NCBI GenBank assembly: GCA_016801845.1
Contig: CM028931.1
Location: 5,911,563 to 5,975,562, forward strand
Direction of reading: 5' to 3'
Length of the DNA stretch: 64,000 bases
From: Polydactylus sextarius
Lineage: Eukaryota; Chordata; Actinopteri; Polynemidae
A program made the position numbers and the translations under genes. Position 1 is the first letter of the stretch; every line of letters begins with the position of its first letter. The notes below the pieces were generated by a model that was not told the DNA's origin, did not search any database, and was given only the letters and a program-made list of their open reading frames with translations. Positions 35,701-46,719 of the stretch are shown in pieces.

Positions 35701-38700
35701 GTAGATAAAGCTAGCTAGCTTGAAGCTAACACATAATGGAAAACGCCATTGCAGTTAGCGATCACAGTAATTTTCATTAACTCAGCAAAAGATGCTTTAC
35801 CTCAACATGATTAACGTACCCATGTTATAACATGTTATTATCTTATTTACATAGTGATGTCAGCGCCTGTACATTGAGCTCGGTCGCTTCTATGTTTATA
35901 TAAATGGAAAATTTCGACTTGCTGATGGAGGTAATTACTAATTAATAAAGGCATAGTTGTGAATGAAAAAACTGATATTTGTTGATAGACAACATGAAAA
36001 ATGACACACTGGGGCTTTAAAGCCATATTGTGTATGATTTATCTCCATCTAGTGGTGAGGTTGTGTACTGCAACCAACCAAATAGTATTCTTTAGCCCAT
36101 GTGCACATTTCCACATTTCTCCGATAGTTGAGAAGTATCAATAAGAAAAGCAACTGTGATATTTAGCGAGCAGCTAAAGCTAGCGAGTAGTCGGCTAGCT
36201 TAATGCCAACACATAATGGGAAAACGCCATAGACGTGCTGACACAATTAGCAATTGCAGTATTTTAATTAACCTAGCAAATAGCGAGTAGATAAAGCTAG
36301 CTAGCTTGATGCGGCAAAACATGGAGCCCTACGTTGAGCTCGGTCGCTTCTATGTTTACATAAACGGAAAATTTCGACCCGCTGATGGAGGTAATGATCA
36401 ATTAATAAAGTCAGAATTGGGAATGAAAAAACTGATATTTGTTGATAGAAAACCTGAAAAATTACACATTGGGGCTTTAAAGCCATATTGTGTGTGATTT
36501 ATCTCAATCTAGTGGTAAGGTTGTGTACTAAAAAGAAAAGCAACTTCGATATTTAGCGAGCAGCTAAAGCTAGCGAGTAGTCCGCTAGCCTGGCGCTAAC
36601 ACATAATGGGAAAACGCTCATAGACGGGCTATTGCGGTATTTTAATTAACCTAGCGAGTAGCAGGACACTGGCCTGCCTGAACCATCCTTTAGTTAAGCT
36701 GCTATAGGATTAGACTGCTGGGGACTCTGACAATACACTGCTCCTCTCTGTCCCTCACTCCTCACGTCTCTTTCTCTCCCTCACACTTCATGTCCTGATA
36801 TTTATATTTATATATTACATATTTTTAACATCTCTCGCAGTTGTGGAGTTTTGACTCCAGAGCTGTTGGACTCCAATTCTTTGACGACATCATCACTTTC
36901 ATCTTCATCATCATTATTATTATTATTATTGTAATATTAATTGTAATGATAATTTTACTTTAACAACTACTTGTAACCATCTACTCTCTACTGTCTCTTC
37001 CTGGTCTCCCACTTTTCTTCCTCCCCCCTCCCCCGTCCTCCTCCCTCTCTTTCCTCCATCTCTTCTCTTTTCCCTGTTTTCATTTCACTCCAACCGGTCG
37101 AGGCAGGTGACCGTCCACTCTGAGTCTGGTTCTGCTGGAGGTTTCTTCCTGTTAAAAGGGAGTTTTTCCTCTCCATTGTTGCCAAGCGCTTGCTCATTGT
37201 GGAAATGTTGGGTTTCTCTATGTAAAGTGCCTTGAGATAAATGTTTTTATGACCTGGCGCTATATAAATAAAATAAATTGGAATTGAATTGAATTGAGTA
37301 GCTAAAGCTAGCTAGCTTGACGCTAGCGCATAATGGAAAATGTTGTCCCCTTTCAGCATTTGTAGTCTCAATATGGCGATGCGACATGGCGACCTGCATT
37401 GATACCGCGATAATACATTCTGTGTTATGCATTTTGACTTGTTGATGGGGGTAATTACTAATTAATGAGGTCACAGCTATGAACGAAATGAAAAAAGTGA
37501 TTTTTGTTAATAGACAACCTGAAAAAATGACACATTGTGGCTTTAAAAACGCACACAAATCAGTATTAAAGATAGCTTCTGTCATTTTACTGAAAAAACC
37601 CAACACATATTTATGATTAAATTATATTGTGGTTAATATAACCGCCGACAATATCATTGCTAATTATACAGTCGGCAGGTAAACAGTCTGTTCAGATGCG
37701 ATCTCCCGTTGCGAGTCACAAAGTTCAACCTGTACAGCTGTTTCACATGTTTCCTTCAAACCTCTTCAGTCTCACTGGACCTTCTTTTCACTGGTGACAG
37801 CTGGTTCCTGCTTAGAAGAGGTTTGTACACAAGGCGGCAGATGATCTCCCCAGGGAAGGGAGGGGTGATCAGCTATATGCCTCCATAGTGTTGGCATAAC
37901 ACAGAGTGGAGGAGCGGAGGACGTGGCGGGCTGCATCAGCATTAGCAGAGGGGCCAATATACAACAGATAACGCGATAGCGTAAGACCACACGGCAACGG
38001 CTAACAGGTCCATGTCATTATAAGTGTTCATTAATATCGATGTGTCCGGAATTTTTTTATTACACCGTCTATCATGAGGCCGCACAGTCCCATTCAGACT
38101 AAAACAAAAAAAATCACGTCAATCGGATGAGTTTAGAGAAAGTTCTTGTTTTGTAATTTCGACCCAAAGTGTTATAATGGCAGTGATAGGGGCATGGAGC
38201 CGCTCTACTTTTTTTTAAACCACTTTAAGACTCAAAATAACATTTGACTTGTGTGGTAGTGAGGAGAAGGTTCCTACAGATCAAACCAAAGTGTTTTTAA
38301 AGATGTAAATGTACAGACGGATTCTATAGAAGATCGTTTATGAAGCCGCTGCATTAGCTGAATTGCTTTCCTGTCGACGCCATTTTGGCGAGAAAACAGG
38401 GTAAAAGTTCAGTGATAGAGAGTATTTCCATGGAAAATGTATAAAATCTTATCAGTTTGTGGTAATATAGACATTTAAAGGGTTAGCAGCAGCGACTTTT
38501 ACAGACTTTCAAGATGGCATCAACGGGAAAAACAGAGTCAGGTAATGTAGGGACTTCATAAACAATCTTCTCCCTCTTCCCCTCAGAGTGTTAGTGAGAC
38601 ACTGTGTTGACAGAAATGGCTGTTTTCTGTGGAATCTTGAATGTTCCGTTTGCGATGGTTTGTCATCCTGCGATAAACACGGAAAACGTGTCAAGTACTA

Positions 38701-41700
38701 GCGGTGTTTGTTGTGAATAGGTAAATAGATGGTGTGTGTGGGTGGATGGCTTGCTGCTCTGCTGTCATGCCCAGCTGCTCAGAGTGTGGGTGGACGGCAA
38801 CAGGGACGAGGAAAGCGGCAAGAGAAAGGGGGAACAGAAAGGAGCAGCCACATGCGTGGGCGGCGGATGGGTGTTCCTGACCGCCATGAATGAAAAGCCG
38901 CCGCATTCCTCACGTACTGTCAGCGGATCAGACACAGCCTCATGTTAGCGGAGACTTCATGAGGCTGGAAGCCAGAAATCCATCCACGGGGAGTTTCTGA
39001 GGTCACACTAGAACACCCACTCCACAGCTAGATTACACTGGTTGAAGGAATGTCGAGTTTTACTGTCTTTGTTTACACAGTCAAATGTCCAACCATTAAT
39101 GTGATTGGGGCAGCCAGCCAAACGTATCTAAATCAACACTTTTTAACCACTAATAAAGCTCACAGTAGCACAACACTTCAGCAGTAGCATGAATAGGGTC
39201 CCTACACATAAAACAAAGTACCAATAACTTAGTAAGTGAATGAAGAGTTTATTAAAAAGACTGTTTTACAAGACTTACCCAGCATCTTCCGTACAAATCA
39301 GTGAAGATCAGTTCTAGAAATGAACGTATAGTTCACTGTTTGTAGCAGTTTGTGCAAATATCAGTTAATAATAGTTTGTAAAACTTTAAAAATAGCGACA
39401 TAAGAATAGTCTAGTGTTGACTTTCCAAAAACATGGAGGCTACCAGAAGACGTTGGGTAAATCTTGTAAAATAGTCATTTTGATAAACTCTCAGTTCACT
39501 TACTAAGTTATCAGTACTTCAGTTTATGTGTAGGGACCCTATTTATGCTACTGCTGAAGTGAAGTGATATTTTCAGCTTTTTTAGTGGTTAAAAAATGGC
39601 GATTTCGGGAACATTTGGCTGGCTGCCCCATTTACTTTCATTGTTAGACATTTAGCTGTGAAAACAAAAGACGGTCAAACTCGACATTCCTTCGATCAAC
39701 GTAATCTAACTCTGGAGGGGGTGTTGGACTCGTCGTCATGGTGAAAAAAAGACCCTGGGTTCAACTGACACCGGACTATCACTTTAAGAGCTAATGAACT
39801 CCAAACTGACATCCAGTGCATATTAAAACGCTGGTAGGTAAAGCTGGTTTTGATGGTGTATAATGATGACCCCTCACTTACTTTGAATAAATTGAGCAGC
39901 GTGTGAAGTGTGCCTCCTCTTGATCACACATCGTCCGTGCAGGTTCTCCACCAGGGGGCGCAGACAGGGCCCGCAGTGAGAGCTGCCCGGTTGGCAGAAG
40001 TGTCGCCCCAACCGCGCACAGTCCAGACTCCGAGGACACAGATGAGATCCTGTTCACAAAGACACGACGCGGGAAGACCCGGTCTTAATATTCAGACAAT
40101 ACACAGAAAAAAAAACATAACAAACAAGAGACAACAAATACCACCAGCAGCTTGTTAGCTTAGTTTAGCTTAGCTTAGCATAAGAAGATGGCCTGTTTCT
40201 GTCAAAATAAAACACTTCTGATGGCAACCTCTTTTTATTTGGGTGAAACCGTTGTGGTTAAATTGGAAAAATGCATTAAATGGCATGGGATGCTGTTAGC
40301 TTAGCTTAGCTTAGCATAACAAGATGGCCTGTTTCTGTCTAAATAAAACACTTCTGATGGCAACCTCTTTTTATTTGGGTGAAACCGTGCATTAAATTGC
40401 ATGGGATGCTGTTAGCTTAGCTTAGCTTAGCATAAGAAGGTGGCCTGTTTCTGTCAAAATAAAACACTTCCGATGGCAACATCTTTTTACATGGATGAAA
40501 CTGTTGTGGTCAAGTTGGGAAAATACACTCATTTGCATGGGATGCTGTTAACTTAGCTTAGCTTAGCATAAGAAGCTGGCCTGTTTGTGTCAAACTAAAT
40601 GAACTTCTAATCTTTCTGTTATTCTATTTCTGCCATTGTCGGCTCTGAGTGAAGTTAGTAGCATCAGAAAACACTCCCGCCAGCCAACCAGTCCATCCGG
40701 TACCGGATCGCATCATTCCCTCCATTCTGATGTGTGATGTGAACCTGTCCCTGCAGCATTTTACCTTCCAGAAGTTTGCTGGATGACTGCACGAAGAAGC
40801 AGAGGCAAAGAGGCTTGGGGACCACACATGATATATGATAATGTCCCCTATATTAAGTTGGTGTCTACAGTTAATTAAAGCACAAGGATCTTCCTTAAAG
40901 AGGAGGTGTGAGGTTAAAAAGGTGAAAACGTCACGTGGATTTAAGCTTCATTACAGCTCTGTTCAACAGATAGTCCCCACAGGGACTATCTGTTGCATCT
41001 GTTGTTTTGCTGTGATACTGCATCCATTTACTTCTCTCCTTTTTTCTTACAGAAGAGGCAGTAACGTGGGTTAGAGCCAAGTGACGTTGGATCACGGGGG
41101 GAGAATAATTAGTCCCAACCATCAATATGAACCTTTTCCACGCCGCTCATCAGGAATCGCTTCCCTTTCGCTCTCTGCAGCTGGAACCTAGACACCAGTT
41201 GCCATGACGACTTCCATGGCAACTGAGGAGGTATGACATCATTAAGGGGTTGAGTCACTGCGCGGATGCACAAGTCAAGGATGAAAGGTTTTTGTCTCAA
41301 GCTGGTGTGTCTGAGCAGAGAAATGTGAGCGTGACAAATGGAAACGACGGCAGTTTGACACTGATTTATTTTTTTTTTTTTTCCACCCAAATAAAAACAG
41401 CATTCACACTGTTGTCATTCAAATGTTTATGATCACGGTCATTTTATTTTTCAGTATATTTATTAGTTGCTAACCAGTCAGTTTGTGCTAGAAAAAACAG
41501 TCAAACATCAAAACGTGCTGATGATTTTTGGGACATGGAAGGATTTAGTAAATATTTATCACTGAAAATGGATGAAGAAGCCACCAAAAGACTTCATTCA
41601 AGTTTTAAATCAGCCACCAGACTTTCAGCTCTAAAGCCACCAATCAGCTTTTGGATATAATGTCCAGTTTTTGAATTATCCCACAATAACAAACAATGAA

Positions 41701-44700
41701 AGTAAGTGGGGCAGCCAGCCAAAAGTATCTCAATTGGCGTTTTTTGAACCACTTATAAAGCTCAAACCAGCACTTCACTTTGGCAGTAGCATGAATAGTG
41801 AGGAAGATGACAAATCTGTTGATCTGGAACACCCTTCATCATCAGTCGTTATGAAAACAAGACGTTGGATAAGCCTCGTAAAACAGTCTTTTTGATATAT
41901 TCTCAGTACACTTACTAAGTCATTGGTACTTTGGTTTATGTGTAGGGATCCTATTCATGCTACTGATGAAATTAATTGCTAGTTTTAGCTTTATTAGTGG
42001 TTAAAAAATGACAATTTAAATATGTTTGGCTGGCTGCCCTATTTACTTTCATTATTAGCTATTTGGTTGCGACAAAAGACGGTTAAACTCGATATTTGTT
42101 TGACCAAGGTAAAATAGCTGTCTGTAGTAGCATGAATAGGGTCCCTACACATAAATCAAAGTATCAACAACCGTGTACTAAGAGTTTATTAAAACAGACT
42201 GTTTTATTGTTTTCATAACAACTGGGTGTTCCAGATCAGCAGATTCATCATTATTATTGAACAACTGGCTGATGTGTCCACGAAGAGCGAGGAAAATGAT
42301 GAATCTGCTGATCTGGTGAAGAGCATTTTGGTCATGTGGGTTGTAGTTTTTACCAAGTGGCAGGAGTCAAATCTGTTTCAGTTACATAAGGGACATCTGC
42401 TACTATTACTATAAACCTTTTTATGGCTTAGTAATCAATACGTCTGCTGAAGAAGATATCAAACTGCACGTACACATAGAGCTGTGCACTTAGGCCAACG
42501 CTAAACGTGAGCGATGTTAAACGTCAGTGATGCTAAGCTTTAGCAATGCTAAACATCAGCAATGCTACGCTTTAGGGATGCTAGATGTCAGCGATGCTCA
42601 TCACCAGCAATGCTAAACATTAGCGATGTGCATTGTCAGCGATGCTAAACATCAGCAATGCTTATCATCAGCGATGCTATGTGTCAGAGATGCTAAGCTT
42701 TAGCATTGCTAAACATCAGCAATGCTACGCTTTAGGGATGCTAGATGTCAGCGATGCTCATCACCAGCAATGCTAAACATTAGCGATGCGAATTGTCAGC
42801 GATGCTAAACATCAGCAATGCTAAATGAGGGCGATGCTACATGTCAATGACGGTAAACATCAGCGATGCTAAACATCAGCAATGCTAAACAACGGCAATG
42901 CTGAACGTCAGCAATGCTAAGCTTTAGCGATGCTCAATGCCAGGGATGCTAAACATCAGCGATGCTAAACATCAGCGATGCTACACATTGGTGATGCTAC
43001 ATGTTGGCGATGCTAAATGTCGGCGATGCTAAGCTTTAGCGATGCTACACGTCACCGATGCTAAATGATGGTGATGCTAAACATCAGCGATGCTATACAT
43101 TGGCGATGCTAAACATCAGTGATGCTAAAAATCAGCGACGCTACACTTCGGCGATGCTAACATTAGCTGTAAGCGTTATTTTGTTTTTATTTTATTTTAG
43201 TTTGCAACAGAAGCTTCAAGACTACAAGTACTGAATCATTTGAAGCGCACGGCGGCCTGACCTTGTCGAGTACAACATCAGCAGCTAATCTATGCAAAGC
43301 TTTGCAACTGGATGATAGAGAGAGAGAGAGAGAGAGAGCAGTGCATTCTGGGACAATACATGCACTGCTCTCACATTCAGAAACAATTTCAAATTAAAGA
43401 AAAAAAAAAAACACAAAGAGCTGAGAAATATTGTCATCTGTCACCGAGCAGAAAAACAAAACAATTAAATACATTCAGCGGCAGCACTTTCTCCCAACTC
43501 TGAGCCTCTCTGCTTTGAATACCTCCACATTCAAATGAAATGACTGCAGAGCGTTTTTCTTTTTTTGTTGTTGTTATCAGAGCTGTAAAGCACATCGCGG
43601 CTTTTTTACACCTCTGTCAGCGGCGCTCGCCCGAGTTGCGGTTTCCTAGCAACCTCTCGTTTCTTTGTTTCTTTATTTCTTCTCTTTTGACCTGATCTCA
43701 AGTGAATTTCTGGAACAACGCTGATTATTTCTGAATGAAACACCGACCTCTAAGGTTTTATGTTCAAACTTTTTTTTTTTATGACCGATGCTGTAGCACC
43801 TCTCAGCTGTAGTTAAAATCTAGATTTCAACACATTTTCACATTGTTTCTAAAGCCGATTTTGACCAAGTTCGTGTTTTGCAATTTCGACCTGAAGAGCT
43901 ATAATGGCAGTGCTATGGGGCATGGAGCCGCGTCCAGATAAATGTTTTATTTTTTAAACCAATGTAAGACTCAAAATAACATTTGACGTGTGGTAGTGAG
44001 GAGAAGGTTCCTACAGACGAACCAAAGTGTTGTTAATTGGCGATGAAGGGTGTTCCAGATCAGCAGATTCATCATTTTTACTGAACAACTGGCGTCCACT
44101 GAGTGCTTTTGCGCTCAACAATCGACTTTTACGGACTTTTCCTCAAGATGGCGTCGAAAGGAAAACAACTTCAAGCAATATAATGACTACATAAACAATT
44201 ATTTATAGAATGGGATTTTTTTAAAATTTGTCCCTCGAGGGGAAATGTATCTGTTTTTTTGGCGAATGTTGCGGGATCTGCGATCAGTCGATTCTTTTAC
44301 GTGTCTGGCTCCTCCTACAACGGGAGGAAGTGGAAGCCAATGTGGTTTGATAGTGATGTTTGTACTAAAAAAGTTGCACTTTAACCCTGTAATACTTAAG
44401 ATTTTCCTTATTTATTGCGAGTCACACTGACATGGTGATATTCAACAACATTATCGTGTATCACAGCTTTTCCTAACACCATAAAAATGAAAACGAAAGA
44501 GTTTTAGGGCCAATCCCATTTCTCTTTTTTTTTTTTTACCCCTACCCCTTCTCTTACCCCTACATTTACCCCTCATCCCTTGAAACAAAGTGTTGAGGGG
44601 TGAAAACGTTCCTCTAGAAAACGAGACGCCTCTACTTTACCGTTATGCTAAAGACGATGCAACGAGTCTCCACGACGACCGAATGTCAACAAAAAAAAAA

Positions 44701-46680
44701 ACAAAAACAAAGATGGTGTCTATGGACTGGATTTATGTCCGTTTACGTTAATGTAACATTTCATCAGAAAAGAGTCCTTGAAAACCTTAGCATCACTAGC
44801 GACAACTAGCGATTGCTAAGCTAACGCTAACACTAACGCATGCTATTGATTAGCGGTTAGCGATAATTTAGTTTAATAAGTCAAAAGACAACTGCATCCT
44901 TGTCGTGGTGCATGCTGGGAAATTTCTCATACCCCTTTGTTTAAAGCGCTGGTTCATATGGAGGGTTGTGTGGCCCCTCCCCCTCCAGTACGTGTCCTGG
45001 CATGAACCAGGTTAGCTAGCAGGTTAGCATGACAGCTTTAAAGGAGCGATGACTATTAAACATTCAAATTGTTTTTAAAGGCGCACCACGCAAGTCCGGT
45101 TACCTTCTTCTATTCTATAGGAAGCTCCTCCAACAGTCTTGGGACAAGGCTGAGTTCAAGACGCGCGGTACATAGCAAAATGTTTAATTCAACAAAAAAC
45201 AGAGGAGCTGTTGAAGTCGCCCTGTTGCTTTTTAAATGGGCGGAGTTCATATAAATATACACGTACGTTGGTTGATCGGGTAACTCCTTGAACGCGCCTA
45301 GAAAACTAGGTCGAACGCCTGTTGCAAAATCGTTGCACAACGTTGTGGCATAGTGCACCTTTAAACCAAAAAAAAAATTAAAATACTTGCACCTTTAAGT
45401 TATGAGTATATGTGACGATACAACTAACAACTAGTACGTCCGGTCACCAACATCCAGAACCACATTCCCTGCGGCCGTCCATCATCATCATCACCTGGTC
45501 GAGTCAATGTGTCAATTATTTTTCCTGATCAAGTATTACATTGTCCCAGATGGACAGATTGACACAGTCTGGTACCTACAGCTGCGCTGGGAGATTTCAG
45601 AGCGGCGCTGGACTTACTGTCAGATCATGGGCTTATGGCTGACCTTAGCGGGCGAGAGAGGATCACAGCTAACAGGTTAGACAGTGGGAGGTCTGCTGAC
45701 GGTGCTGATCTACCTGCCAGGTTCACACTACAACAATATACAGCATGAGACCTTCTGCGTTATTTGTAGTCAGAACAGTTCACAATTCACTTTCTTTCCC
45801 TCCCAAAAGTGAAGAAAAAGATAAGAAAATGGTCTCTGATTTAAACGACCCGTCCTGACAGATTAAGATAAAAATCACACCATCTTAGCTTGAGCTCAGC
45901 TAAATCTTCTCTCGAAGCTGCGTTTGAGAAATTGTTCTTGCGAGGGGGAGTCTCGTTGCGTTTACGGAAATAGCGAACACGTAGAGCTCTCACATCAACG
46001 CTGACAGCGGGAACGTGTCCCTGAAGACGACCAGACCACAAGCGACACCTCGGATGTGATAAGCCGACGCGCCCTGGAAACATACCGTTCCATTCACTTC
46101 TGATACTGAATCATCCATTTCCCATCACCGCCGCCGCCGCCGCCGCTAGCTAATATGATTTCTACCGCACAGTCCAACATCCAGACCAAGCAACACAAGT
46201 ACAGCTTCCAAGACGTTCATAAAATCCAGTAAAGACGTTGACACCCTGCCGGCCGTTGATTGGTCAGAGGGAGCGTCGACAAAATGATCGGCCACCATTT
46301 TTAAACGCCGACAAGACCGATAACGTCGCGACCAAATTCATGTCAAGGAGGAACCGGTGACTCACAATCTCCTCTTCGGGTACAAAGTCATGTCATGAGA
46401 TGACATGAACCAGGTTAGCTAGCAGGTTAGCATGGCAGCTTTAAAGGGGTGATGACTATTAGACATTTGAGAAATGTTTTTAAAGGCGCACCATGCAAAT
46501 CCGGTTACCTTATTCTAGGTGACCTAGGTGTCTCTGCCTTGTCCCGAGACCTCCTATAGTCTCGGGACAAGGCCGAGTTCAAGACGCACCACAAAATGTT
46601 TAATTCAATAGAAACAGAGGAGCTGCTGAAGTCGCAGCGTTGCTTTTTAAATGGGTGGAGTTTGTATAAATGCATACATG

Positions 46681-46719
<39 letters not shown>

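Noticed and set aside
42490..43165. Possible coding tandem repeat
   Set aside because: Frames are broken throughout and unit length varies between 15 and 16 bp.
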